Origin: Actinomycetota bacterium
Lineage (GTDB): Bacteria > Actinomycetota > Thermoleophilia > Miltoncostaeales > Miltoncostaeaceae
NCBI GenBank assembly: GCA_020636905.1
Contig: JACJWX010000001.1
Span: forward strand, 124,001-188,000
Length of the DNA stretch: 64,000 bases
Reading direction: 5' to 3'
Shown: piece by piece, positions 1 through 8,013 of the stretch
Position numbering within the stretch: position 1 is the first letter of the stretch
Layout of the letters: every line of letters starts with the position of its first letter
Made by a program: the position numbers and the translations under genes
The notes under the pieces: model-generated
The model's input: the letters and a program-made list of their open reading frames with translations, nothing else
Told to the model about the DNA's origin: nothing
Database searches by the model: none

Positions 1-853
1 CCTCGCTGAGCCGGACGCGTTCCGGGCGAATGGCCAGGGTCCGCGGACCGGCGGCGTCGCCCAGGGCCGCACACGCGAACACCCCGGCGGGGGTCGTCAG
101 GCGCCCGCGGGCAGCGGTGCCGCTGAGAAAGGTCGACACTCCGAGGAACTCGGCCACCTCGCGCCGCCCCGGGCGGGCGAAGACCTCGCTCGGCGCGTCC
201 TCGGCGGCCATGCGTCCGTCGAGCATCACGGCCGTGCGGTCGCCCAGCGCGAGCGCCTCGGTGCGGTCGTGGGTCACCATGATCGCGGTGACGCCGGTCT
301 CGTCGACGAGTGACCGGATCAGGTCCTGCATCCGGGACCTGACGTGCGGGTCCAGGCTGGCGAGCGGTTCGTCGAGCAGCAGGACGTCGGGGGAATGGGC
401 CAGGGCTCGTACGAGGGCGACGCGCTGCTGCTGTCCGCCGGACAGCGTGTCCGGGCGACGGTCGGCGGTGCCATCCAGTCCGACGCGGCCAAGCCAGCGC
501 TCCACCTCGGCGCGCCTGCCCCGCCGCGACACACCACGGGCGGCGAGGCCGAATCCGACGTTCTCACCGACGCTCAGATGGGGGAACAGGAAGGGTGACT
601 GAAGCACCATTCCCACACCACGCTCGGCGGCGGGCACGTCGTCCATCGCGCGTCCGTCGAAGTGCAGGGCCCCTGCGTCGGCGGGTCGCGTGCCGGCGAT
701 GACGGCGAGCATGGTCGACTTTCCGCAGCCAGAAGGTCCGAGGATGGTCGTGATCGTTCCCGCCGCCACCCGCAGCGACACACGATCGAGCGACGCCGGG
801 CCGCCCGGGTCGTAACGGTGGGTGACGTCGGCCAGGTCGATCGTCACGCTCAC
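1..853 (-). CDS. ABC transporter ATP-binding protein, YnjD-like (partial, runs off the window)
   Basis: Cytoplasmic ATPase that would energise the importer encoded by the genes just upstream. Translation from GTG at 853 gives Walker A GPSGCGKS (about residues 39-46), then the signature LSGGQQQR, Walker B VLLLDEP and the switch MVTHD, in the right order. A C-terminal part follows that resembles the regulatory region of spermidine/molybdate/sulfate-type ATPases (IRPERVRL). The 3-prime end lies outside the window. The start overlaps the TGA of the second permease by four bases (GTGA), so translation is coupled. Family membership is certain; the substrate is unknown. The YnjD assignment rests on the gene neighbourhood. 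Confidence 0.93.
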   Translation of the reverse strand, partial: MSVTIDLADVTHRYDPGGPASLDRVSLRVAAGTITTILGPSGCGKSTMLAVIAGTRPADAGALHFDGRAMDDVPAAERGVGMVLQSPFLFPHLSVGENVGFGLAARGVSRRGRRAEVERWLGRVGLDGTADRRPDTLSGGQQQRVALVRALAHSPDVLLLDEPLASLDPHVRSRMQDLIRSLVDETGVTAIMVTHDRTEALALGDRTAVMLDGRMAAEDAPSEVFARPGRREVAEFLGVSTFLSGTAARGRLTTPAGVFACAALGDAAGPRTLAIRPERVRLSE

Positions 854-1647
854 CGGCGCGCTCCGATCGCGAGCGGACGTTCCAGGTGCCGGGCCACCGC
901 GAGCACGACCAGCGCGGGTGGCAGTGCGGTGACGATCGCGAGCGCGGCGGTCGCGGTCGGGTTCCCCCCGCTCGCCGACGCGATCAACAACACCGGGGGT
1001 GTGATCGTCCGGCCTCCCCCGGGGAGCAGGGTCAGCAGATACTGGCCCCAGGAGACCACGAAGGCGAACGCCGCGCTGACGATCAGCCCCGGCGCGGCGA
1101 GCGGCAGGAAGACCGTGAGCAGCACGCGGCGTCCGCTCGCTCCCAGGATCACCGCCTGCTGTTCGAACGTGGTGTCGTACCGGGTCAGGAACCCGGCGAG
1201 GATGAGCATCGCGTAGGGAATGGTGACCGCCAGGTGCGCCAGCATCACCGGGACGGGGCCGTCGACGAACCCCGCCCGCTGTGTCGCCACGCTGAGACCC
1301 ATCGCCAGGGCGATCGGCGGGACGACGGTCGGGACAAGCACCAGGAACACGACGGGGGTCGGTGCCCGCACCCCGCCGAGCGCGAAGGCGCGCGCCCCCG
1401 GGATGACGAGCAGCATGGTGACCACGGTCGTGACCAGGCCGACCACGAGCCCCTGGGTCATGGCCTCCACCGTGCGCGTCTCGGTGAAGACCCGCCGCAC
1501 CTGTTCGCCGCTGAGGGTGCGGGGAACGAGGTCGGGAAAGAACCACCGCACCGCGATCGCCTGCACACCGAGCACCAGCAGCGGGAGCGCGGTGAGCCCG
1601 AGCAACACCAGCCACCCGGCCCAGCCGGATGCTCGCCGCCCGATCAT
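850..1647 (-). CDS. ABC transporter permease, second half of a split YnjC-like pair
   Basis: Inner-membrane permease of about 265 residues with several hydrophobic helices. It contains the cytoplasmic EAA-type loop that contacts the ATPase (around QQAVILGASGRRVLLTVFLP). ATG at 1647 is chosen because it forms an ATGA overlap with the stop of the preceding permease and the hydrophobic N-terminus starts immediately after. The open frame extends further upstream but only as the antisense or out-of-frame shadow of the first permease. In E. coli the corresponding YnjC is a single long fused permease; here the two halves are separate genes. Substrate unknown. Confidence 0.9.
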   Translation of the reverse strand: MIGRRASGWAGWLVLLGLTALPLLVLGVQAIAVRWFFPDLVPRTLSGEQVRRVFTETRTVEAMTQGLVVGLVTTVVTMLLVIPGARAFALGGVRAPTPVVFLVLVPTVVPPIALAMGLSVATQRAGFVDGPVPVMLAHLAVTIPYAMLILAGFLTRYDTTFEQQAVILGASGRRVLLTVFLPLAAPGLIVSAAFAFVVSWGQYLLTLLPGGGRTITPPVLLIASASGGNPTATAALAIVTALPPALVVLAVARHLERPLAIGARR

Positions 1648-2540
1648 CGCCACCGCCGCACGACGAGCCCCGCCGCCAGGAGCACCCCGAGGACCATCGC
1701 CGACGTCACCACGCCCACGGCCATGGCCGCGGGACGCGTCAGCACGTCGGGCGACCGAAACAACTCGAGGGTCAGCACCGACAACATTCTGGGATCGGAG
1801 ACACCCAGCAGGGCGGGAGCCTCGTACGCGCCGACCACGAACGCGTAGACGAGCATCGATGCGGCCGCCATCGGGCGAAGGACCACGGGCAGCACCAGCA
1901 GCCGGACCCGCCGCCATCCCGTCGCGCCCAGGGTGTCGGCCAGCATGCCGAGCTGCGGCGGCTGGATCCTGAGGGCCGCCCACCCCACGAGCATCAGGAA
2001 CGGGGCCTCTTTGCCGGCGTAGTGCAGCATCACACCGATCCCGAACCGGTCCTCGACGACGACCGGTACGTCGGCCGGGACGTCGACGATCCCCAGGGTG
2101 TGGCCGAGGCGGGCGAGGATGCCGCTCTGGCCGAGCACCAGCAGCAACGCCACCGCCCACACCACGTGGGGAAGCGCGAGATTGACGTGGAAGAGGCGCG
2201 CCCCCGCACGTCGGCCGCGCGGGCCGCGGGTGTCGATCCACGCAAGCATCGCCGCCGCGACCATCAGCGCGAGCAGCGTGCTCGCGGCGCTGACCCAGAG
2301 CGTGAACGCCGCGGAGGACCACAGCTCAGCGCCGATCGGATCGTCCGGCGCGAGTCGGGCGTAGGCGTCGAAGCCGGACGGGGTGTCGTCGCTGAGCGGG
2401 AACGCCCCGAGGCTCTGCGCGACGGTGTAGCCCATCCCGATCAGGGAGAGCGCTCCGAGCACCGCCGCCACGGGGACGAGCGAGAGCGGCCCCCGCAGCG
2501 GCAGCACGCTCAGCGTGCGCCCAGAACGCGTTCGCGCCAT
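1644..2540 (-). CDS. ABC transporter permease, first half of a split YnjC-like pair
   Basis: Integral membrane permease of 298 residues. The first membrane helix is at about residues 16-40, further helices follow, and a conserved loop with DTLGATGWRRVRLLVLPVV occupies the position of the EAA motif. Its N-terminal coding region overlaps the end of the binding-protein gene by 31 bases, and its stop overlaps the next permease start (ATGA), so the importer genes form one tightly coupled unit. It should pair with the following permease as a heterodimer. The ABC permease family is clear; the transported compound cannot be read from the sequence. Confidence 0.9.
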   Translation of the reverse strand: MARTRSGRTLSVLPLRGPLSLVPVAAVLGALSLIGMGYTVAQSLGAFPLSDDTPSGFDAYARLAPDDPIGAELWSSAAFTLWVSAASTLLALMVAAAMLAWIDTRGPRGRRAGARLFHVNLALPHVVWAVALLLVLGQSGILARLGHTLGIVDVPADVPVVVEDRFGIGVMLHYAGKEAPFLMLVGWAALRIQPPQLGMLADTLGATGWRRVRLLVLPVVLRPMAAASMLVYAFVVGAYEAPALLGVSDPRMLSVLTLELFRSPDVLTRPAAMAVGVVTSAMVLGVLLAAGLVVRRWR

Positions 2541-3775
2541 AGCTGCTCCACGGCGTCCTGATACTCCGGAGCGGTGTCGGGTGCCCGTGAGCGCTGCAGA
2601 TCCAGGATGGGGGTCGCACCGTCGCCGCGGGCGGCGGCCGCCTCGGCGAGCACACGCCGCCGGGCGCCGGGGGTGACCCGCGTCGGATCGATGGCGATGC
2701 CCAGCCCGAACCCGCTCTCGGGCAGCGAATGCCTCGCCTGGAACTCGGGCTCCAGCAGCAGGTTGGCGAGCACGAGCGCCGCCGCGGGGTTCGGCGCGTT
2801 GCGCGGGATCGCCACGTAGTTGTGGTCACCGATCATGTTGTGGTCGAACACGAACGCCCGCGACCCCCGCGGAATCGTGCCGGCCTCGACCAGCGTCTCC
2901 GGACCGGACGTGGCCTGACTGAGCGTGAAGTCCACCTCGTTGTTGGCGAACAGCTTGTGCAGCGCGTTCTCGTCGCGAGGGTAGGTCCGCCCCTCGCGCC
3001 ACAGGCATGGCGCCAGGTCGGTCAGGTACCGCTCGAGCCGGGGCGCGAACCGGGCGAACCGCGCCGGATCGTAGGTGCCCCATTGCCGGGCGCCACCGCT
3101 CAATTCGTAGAGGGCGCCCTTGACGAATCGGGTGCCGGTGAACCCGCCGGGGCCGGGTTGGATGTAGGTGGCGCGTCCCGGATGGGCGCACGCCCAGCGC
3201 GCGAACTCGGCGTAACTGCGGGGGAGGTCCGCCGTCGGCACCCGGTCGGGATGGGTGATGAGCTGGAGCTGCGCCGAGGACCAGGGACTCTCCATGCCTC
3301 CGACGGGGACGCCGAAGTCGCGGCTGATCGCGGGATCGCCCCAGTCCACCAGCCTCGCGTTGGGAAGCGCCCGCGCCCACCCGGTTCTGAGCATCCGCGC
3401 GTCGCGGAGTGTCGCGAAGTTCTCGCCGTTGATCCAGATGAGGTCGACGACGCCGGGGTCGGTTCCGGCCTGCTTCTCGCTCAGCACGCGGTTGACGGCG
3501 TCGACCGTGTCGGCCACCGGAACCCGGTTCAGCACGATCCCGTAGCGGGTGCGGAGCGCTTCGCCGTAGGTGGTGTCGATGAAGGCGTTGATCGCGTCGG
3601 ACCCACCCCACACGTACCAGTTCACCGTGGTTCCCCGGGCCACGGCCTCGACGCTCGCCCAGTCGCGGACGTCCACGGCCGCACCACCGGCGCCGCGGTC
3701 GCCGCCACCGCATCCCGCGATCGCCAGCACCGACGCCACGATCAGGATGAGCGCCCATCGGAGGGATCGGATCAT
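2510..3775 (-). CDS. Extracellular solute-binding lipoprotein, YnjB-like
   Basis: Binding protein of 421 residues that delivers the substrate to the importer. It has a lipoprotein signal: charged MIRSLRW, a hydrophobic stretch, then LAIAGC with the lipobox cysteine near residue 21. The mature part has features of the YnjB-type family: NWYVWGGSDAINAFID near the N-terminus, DLIWINGENFATL, and the C-terminal VAIPRNAPNPAAALVLANLL. The start overlaps the stop of the oxidoreductase gene (ATGA at 3772-3775). Type-1-like periplasmic proteins of this group are sometimes annotated as thiamine- or polyamine-like binders, but the ligand is not known. Loss of the signal is not seen; the protein looks intact. 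Confidence 0.9.
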   Translation of the reverse strand: MIRSLRWALILIVASVLAIAGCGGGDRGAGGAAVDVRDWASVEAVARGTTVNWYVWGGSDAINAFIDTTYGEALRTRYGIVLNRVPVADTVDAVNRVLSEKQAGTDPGVVDLIWINGENFATLRDARMLRTGWARALPNARLVDWGDPAISRDFGVPVGGMESPWSSAQLQLITHPDRVPTADLPRSYAEFARWACAHPGRATYIQPGPGGFTGTRFVKGALYELSGGARQWGTYDPARFARFAPRLERYLTDLAPCLWREGRTYPRDENALHKLFANNEVDFTLSQATSGPETLVEAGTIPRGSRAFVFDHNMIGDHNYVAIPRNAPNPAAALVLANLLLEPEFQARHSLPESGFGLGIAIDPTRVTPGARRRVLAEAAAARGDGATPILDLQRSRAPDTAPEYQDAVEQLWRERVLGAR

Positions 3776-5175
3776 GGGCGCCTCCCCGCGGGTCCGCGGA
3801 ATCGACTGGCCAGGTATCCCCGCGTCTCGCCGGCGAGGTCGCCCAGCGTCCTGCGCGCGAACTCGTCGGCCACCCGTCCGATCACGCCGGCGAACGTCGG
3901 ATAGGCGTAGACCTGACGGGACAGTCGCAGCAGCGAGGTGCGCCGGTTCATGGCGAGGGTGATGAGCGCGATGAGCTCCGATGCGGCGGGGCCGACGACG
4001 GTCGCGCCCACGATCCGGCCGGTCAGCCGCACCGCGGTGATCTCGACGAACCCCTCGGCGAGGCCGTCGGTGCGACCCCGGTCGGTCCCGGAAAGGGGGA
4101 CGGAGATCGTGACGAGGGCATCGGGCCGGTACCGCTCACCGGCGTCGTCGCCTGCGAGGCCCACCCAGGCCACCTCGGGATCCGTGAACACCGCATGAGG
4201 GATCAGCGGCGGCGCCCCCAGCGGCGGGAGCCACGGCAACGCGATGCGCTGCACGATCCGTCGGCCCAGCGCGTTGGCCGCGTGGGTCTCCCGGGATCCC
4301 GGGGTCACGTCGCCCACCGCCCACACGCCGCGGACGTTCGTGCGGCCCCAGCGGTCCACGGGGATCCCGTCCGGCGTCGTCACCACCCCGGCATCCTCGA
4401 GGCCGAGCCAGTCGGTGTTCGGCGTCCGCCCCACAGCGACGAGGACCGCGTCCACATCGTCGACGACCCGTCCCGCATCGCCGTCGTCGAGGGCGAGGGA
4501 CCGGGCATCGGCGTCGTACCCGGTCACGCGGCATCCGAGGTGGGTCGTGACACCGCGACGCTCCAGCGCCCGCGCGAGGGCTTCCGAGGCCGCTGCCGGT
4601 GCGGGTGGCAGGACGCGGGGCGCCACGTCGACGATGGTGACGCGACCACCCATGCGCGAGAAGGCGTCCGCCATCTCGAGTCCGATCGCCCCCGCACCGA
4701 GGATCGCCAGGTGGCCGGGCGCGTGTTCCAATTCGAACAGCGAGGCGTTGGTCAGGGTGCGTTCCGGGGGGAGACCGGGAATCTCGACCTCCCGCGCGCG
4801 CGAACCCGTGGCGACGATGACGTGCCGGGCGCCGAGCACGGTGTCTCCCACCCGTACCCGGCGAGCGGCGTCCAGCACCGCCCGGCCCTCGATGAGGGTG
4901 ATGAGGGGGGTGTGGGCGAGCTCGGCGAGTTCCTCTTCCCGGATGAGGTCTCGCGTCGCACGCACCTTCCGCAGGTGGTCGTCGGGGTTGCCGCCGTGGC
5001 GTGAGAGGTGCAGGAGCCGCTTGCTCGGGATGCAGCCCGTGTTGGTGCACTCACCGCCGACCCGATCCCCCTCGACCAGCGCGATGCGCCGACCGAATCC
5101 GGCGAGGCCGATCGCGACCGTGAGCCCGCCGGAACCCGCGCCGATGACCACGGCGTCGAACCCGCGCTCAGACAT
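3772..5175 (-). CDS. FAD-dependent pyridine nucleotide-disulfide oxidoreductase (mercuric reductase/dihydrolipoamide dehydrogenase type)
   Basis: Cytoplasmic flavoenzyme of 467 residues. The FAD-binding motif VIGAGSGG is at residues 10-17, the redox-active disulfide CTNTGC at 43-48, a second NAD(P)H Rossmann motif ILGAGAIGLEMA sits mid-protein, and the FAD-contacting WAVGDV lies before the dimerisation domain. Near the C-terminus, where dihydrolipoamide dehydrogenase has its catalytic His-containing HAHPT, this protein has YAYPT, so the classical His-Glu pair is absent. Enzymes of this type are often found next to, or fused with, TVP38-family membrane proteins, as here. The substrate may be a small disulfide, a metal or another electron acceptor; this is not resolved. 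Start ATG at 5175 overlaps the TVP38 gene. Confidence 0.9.
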   Translation of the reverse strand: MSERGFDAVVIGAGSGGLTVAIGLAGFGRRIALVEGDRVGGECTNTGCIPSKRLLHLSRHGGNPDDHLRKVRATRDLIREEELAELAHTPLITLIEGRAVLDAARRVRVGDTVLGARHVIVATGSRAREVEIPGLPPERTLTNASLFELEHAPGHLAILGAGAIGLEMADAFSRMGGRVTIVDVAPRVLPPAPAAASEALARALERRGVTTHLGCRVTGYDADARSLALDDGDAGRVVDDVDAVLVAVGRTPNTDWLGLEDAGVVTTPDGIPVDRWGRTNVRGVWAVGDVTPGSRETHAANALGRRIVQRIALPWLPPLGAPPLIPHAVFTDPEVAWVGLAGDDAGERYRPDALVTISVPLSGTDRGRTDGLAEGFVEITAVRLTGRIVGATVVGPAASELIALITLAMNRRTSLLRLSRQVYAYPTFAGVIGRVADEFARRTLGDLAGETRGYLASRFRGPAGRRP

Positions 5176-5854
5176 CGCTCGCCCCCGCGTCCTCGCGGCG
5201 TCTGATGAGGCGGACGAGCACCAGGCTGACGGCCAGGGTCCCGATCGACGCCGCCAGCACGCGGAGATCGAGCTGCGGCACACCACCGTCGAACCGTTCG
5301 ATCGAGGCGCCGAAGAGCACGAACGCGAGGGTGCCGGGGAGGCTGCCCAGGGCGGTCCCCGACAGGAACGCCACGGGCCGGGTCCGCGTGAAGCCGGCAA
5401 GGTAACTCACCGGGTCGTACGGGAGCAGTAACAGGCGGAGCGTCAGCACCGTTTCAAAGGTCCGGGCACGCATTCGTTCGACGTAGCGCCCGATGCGCGT
5501 GTCGGACGACGTCCTGACGTCCCCGCCGAACCAGCGGCCCACCCCGTACGCCACCATGGCCGAGCCGTTGGCGGCGACGATCACGATGACCACACCCCAG
5601 ACCGGTCCGAACAGGAACCCGCCGGCCACCGTCAGCGCGGCGGCCGAGAACAGCAGCAGCGGGCGCACCAGGTAGACCGCGACGTACGCAAGCGGTCCCC
5701 ATGCGCTGCCCGACAGCGCATCGGTGATCCGGGAGACCGATTCAGTCGGGCCGATCCCGGACCGCCAGGCCCAGGTCTGGTACCCGACGATGACCACCAG
5801 CCACAGGCCGGCGACGGCCACGCGATGGCGGTGGCGTTCGAGCGCGGCGATCAC
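5168..5854 (-). CDS. TVP38/TMEM64 (VTT/SNARE-associated) family membrane protein, YdjX/YdjZ-like
   Basis: Inner-membrane protein of 228 residues. Hydrophobic helices flank the family core with GGFLFGPVWGVVIVIVAANG and, later, LRLLLLPYDPVSYLAGFTR and GTALGSLPGTLAFVLFGAS, the re-entrant-loop signature of VTT proteins. GTG at 5854 is used because it overlaps the TGA of the phosphatidyltransferase gene (GTGA); the open frame continues upstream only as an arginine-rich shadow. Homologues are linked to lipid or small-ion movement across membranes, but the bacterial role is unsettled. The gene order TVP38, oxidoreductase, binding protein, permeases, ATPase recalls E. coli ydjXYZ-ynjABCD. Confidence 0.88.
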   Translation of the reverse strand: MIAALERHRHRVAVAGLWLVVIVGYQTWAWRSGIGPTESVSRITDALSGSAWGPLAYVAVYLVRPLLLFSAAALTVAGGFLFGPVWGVVIVIVAANGSAMVAYGVGRWFGGDVRTSSDTRIGRYVERMRARTFETVLTLRLLLLPYDPVSYLAGFTRTRPVAFLSGTALGSLPGTLAFVLFGASIERFDGGVPQLDLRVLAASIGTLAVSLVLVRLIRRREDAGASDV

Positions 5855-6453
5855 AGGGCACGCACCGCCCAGGCGAGGCGCTGCAGGATCGTGACGGCGA
5901 CGGCGACGGCCATCACCCAGCACAGGACGGGCGTCCAGGTCGGGAGCAGCAGCATGGCGGTGAAGAACACGACCGTCTCCGCGCCTTCGACGAGGCCGCC
6001 CGGGAGCTCGATCGACGTCAGCCGGTCGTCGGCCACCGCACGCCTCCGCTCCGCGATGGCCGAGAGATACGACCACGAGATCGTGTTGACGTAGAAGCTC
6101 GCGAGCAGCACGCACACGGCGACCCAGGCGGCGCGGCTGTCGTGATGCACGGCCAGGCCGACGGGAACGGCCGCGTAGACGACGAAGTCGGCGAGCAGGT
6201 CGACGTATCCGCCGAGGACCGACTGGCGGCCCTGCTGGCGGGCGAGCGTGCCGTCGAGTCCGTCGATCAGGCGGTTCAGCAGCCACAGTCCGACGGCCAG
6301 GAACGAGTGGCCCGTCGCGGCGGCGAGCGCGGCCCCCAGACCGGGCACCAGCCCCGCCATTGTGAGTCCCAGCGGGTGGACACGCCTCGGCGTGCGGCGG
6401 GCGATCGGCGTGAGGATCGCCTCCTTCGGGCGGCGCAGGATTGCGTCGGTCAC
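5851..6453 (-). CDS. CDP-alcohol phosphatidyltransferase family protein, YnjF-like
   Basis: Membrane enzyme of 200 residues. It carries the complete CDP-alcohol phosphatidyltransferase motif, DGxxAR followed by eight residues, then GxxxDxxxD, starting with DGTLAR. The family joins a CDP-activated lipid or polyol to an alcohol acceptor with release of CMP. GTG at 6453 is preceded by GGAGAGG at a good distance, so it is preferred over an upstream ATG at 6546 that would overlap the CcdA-like gene. The length fits E. coli YnjF (about 206 residues), which sits at the end of the same type of gene set. The acceptor alcohol is unknown. Confidence 0.87.
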   Translation of the reverse strand: MTDAILRRPKEAILTPIARRTPRRVHPLGLTMAGLVPGLGAALAAATGHSFLAVGLWLLNRLIDGLDGTLARQQGRQSVLGGYVDLLADFVVYAAVPVGLAVHHDSRAAWVAVCVLLASFYVNTISWSYLSAIAERRRAVADDRLTSIELPGGLVEGAETVVFFTAMLLLPTWTPVLCWVMAVAVAVTILQRLAWAVRAL

Positions 6454-6511
6454 GCGTGCCTCTCCGCGGCCCGCGCGCCGGCGCCCGCCATCTCCGTCGT
6501 GAGGCGTCCCA

Positions 6512-7222
6512 TCAGATGGCAACGCCGGTTTCGGCAAGGGTGGCACTGATCCGGGTGAGGGTTCCGCTCGCGAGCAGCACTCCGAACACGACCAGGACCG
6601 CGCCCGCGACGCGGCTCACGGCTCCCCAGTGCCGCCGGATCCGCCGGGTCAGGCCGACGGCCCTCGTGAACACCAGCCCGAACAGCAGGAAGGGCACACC
6701 GAGGCCCGCCGAGAACACCCCGAGCAGCAGCGCGCCCTGTCCCGGGCTTCCGGTGCCGGCCGAGAGGGTCAGGATCGCGGCCAGCGTCGGTCCGACGCAG
6801 GGGGTCCATCCGATGGCGAATGCCATGCCCGCGAGCAGCGGCGTCGCTGCACCGAACCGCCGCCGGACGTGGATGCGGCGGTCCCGGTAGACCGCCATCG
6901 GCAGGCGCACGCCGGCGAACACGAGACCCGCGAGGACCAGGAACCCCCCGGCGCCGATCTCGAGCAGCCGCCGGTTCTGGAGCAGCACGTCGCCGAACAG
7001 TGCCGAACCGGCCCCGAGCGACACGAACATCGCGCCGAATCCCAGGATGAACACGAGGGTGGTGCTCACCACCCGCGTGGTTCGCGTGCCCAGCTCGTCC
7101 AGGGTCAACCCGCAGACGAACGAGAGGTACCCCGGGACCAGCGGGAAGACGCAGGGGGACAGGAAGGTGACGAATCCGGCCGCGAACGCGGCGAGGACCG
7201 CGGTCGGGCCGAACTCGATCAC
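6512..7222 (-). CDS. CcdA-like cytochrome c biogenesis / thiol-disulfide transmembrane protein
   Basis: Six-helix membrane protein of 236 residues that moves reducing equivalents from cytoplasmic thioredoxin to an extracytoplasmic partner. Two hallmark cysteine motifs are present: FLSPCVFPLVPGYL near the N-terminus and GWTPCVGP mid-protein, the two cysteines that form the membrane disulfide of CcdA/DsbD. GTG at 7222 overlaps the TGA of the upstream TlpA-like gene (GTGA), and the two proteins are classical partners. A 58-base gap to the next gene is the only sizeable gap in this operon. Function by family is well supported. Confidence 0.93.
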   Translation of the reverse strand: MIEFGPTAVLAAFAAGFVTFLSPCVFPLVPGYLSFVCGLTLDELGTRTTRVVSTTLVFILGFGAMFVSLGAGSALFGDVLLQNRRLLEIGAGGFLVLAGLVFAGVRLPMAVYRDRRIHVRRRFGAATPLLAGMAFAIGWTPCVGPTLAAILTLSAGTGSPGQGALLLGVFSAGLGVPFLLFGLVFTRAVGLTRRIRRHWGAVSRVAGAVLVVFGVLLASGTLTRISATLAETGVAI

Positions 7223-7866
7223 GAGCCGGTGAGCTGGTTGACCGCGTCATTCAGGGTGGCCTCGTCGGTCGCACCCACGATCCGGCCGACCTCGCGGTGG
7301 CGCGCGTCGAGGAAGATCGTGGTCGGGGTGCCCTGCAACCCGAGCCCGAAGGAACGGTCGCCGGACCGGTCCTCGATGCTGGGGAAGGTCCATCCGTAGC
7401 GATCGACGAACCCGCGGGCCCCACCGGACGAGTCGCGGTAGTTGAGGCCCACGAAGTGCACGTCCGAGCGCCGGGACGCGATCGTCGCGACATCCGGTGC
7501 CTCCTCGTTGCAGCCGGGGCACCACGACGCCCAGATCAGCAGCACCACCGGCTTTCCGGTGAACGAGGCCAGCCGCACCGAGCCGCCGGTGACCGGATCG
7601 GTCCCCGAGAGCTGGACCGGATCGCCGGTTCCCTGCGGCGCTCGCGGCGCGGCGGCCGCACGCCGGGCGGTACCGGCGGCGGGTGGGTTCGCCGAGGTGT
7701 CGGTGCTCGCGACCGTCGACTCGGGCGAGGCCAGTCGGACCTCTGCCCGATCCGTGTTGCGCGCGGCGAACACCCCCGCGACGACAACGCCCACGAGCGC
7801 CACGACGCCGAGGGCAACCAGCGCCGGCCCGCGCCGGTTCGGTGAAGTGTTCGGTTCCTGGCTCAT
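7219..7866 (-). CDS. TlpA/ResA-like membrane-anchored thioredoxin
   Basis: Thiol-disulfide oxidoreductase of 215 residues that acts outside the membrane. An N-terminal membrane anchor (about residues 13-36) is followed by a low-complexity linker rich in Ala and Pro, then a thioredoxin fold with the active site WCPGC (Cys116 and Cys119) and the cis-proline region GLQGTPTTIFLD. It would accept electrons from the CcdA-like protein encoded next. A GGAG sequence precedes the ATG at 7866. This is the first gene of the nine-gene minus-strand operon, and its promoter must lie in the 7867-8013 interval shared with the divergent sigma factor gene. Confidence 0.92.
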   Translation of the reverse strand: MSQEPNTSPNRRGPALVALGVVALVGVVVAGVFAARNTDRAEVRLASPESTVASTDTSANPPAAGTARRAAAAPRAPQGTGDPVQLSGTDPVTGGSVRLASFTGKPVVLLIWASWCPGCNEEAPDVATIASRRSDVHFVGLNYRDSSGGARGFVDRYGWTFPSIEDRSGDRSFGLGLQGTPTTIFLDARHREVGRIVGATDEATLNDAVNQLTGS

Positions 7867-7952
7867 GGTCGCTCCGAGGTGGGTTCGGGTCGGGTCGAGG
7901 TGGCGGGGCCCGCTCGGGCGGCACGCCGGGTGTTGGAGCTACCCGTGCCCGG

Positions 7953-7991
7953 CCCATTCGGATTCAGGCTCCCGGGCTGAATCCGAATGGG
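7953..7991. promoter_or_regulatory. Perfect 15-bp inverted repeat between divergent operons
   Basis: CCCATTCGGATTCAG at 7953-7967 and its exact reverse complement at 7977-7991 are separated by a 9-base GC-rich spacer. The repeat lies between the starts of the TlpA operon (minus) and the sigma factor gene (plus), so a terminator role is unlikely. It covers the alternative ATG at 7987 of the sigma gene, which argues for the GTG at 8014 as the start. It may be an operator or a promoter-proximal RNA hairpin; the sequence alone does not decide. Confidence 0.6.
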
Positions 7992-8013
7992 TCATGCTGC
8001 GGGTAGAGCTGAT

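Noticed and set aside
30..602. Plus-strand open frame at the window start
   Set aside because: The minus strand encodes a clear ABC ATPase across the same interval.
7987..8013. ATG at 7987 as the start of the ECF sigma gene
   Set aside because: It lies within the perfect inverted repeat and adds nine residues without conserved character; GTG 8014 is preferred.
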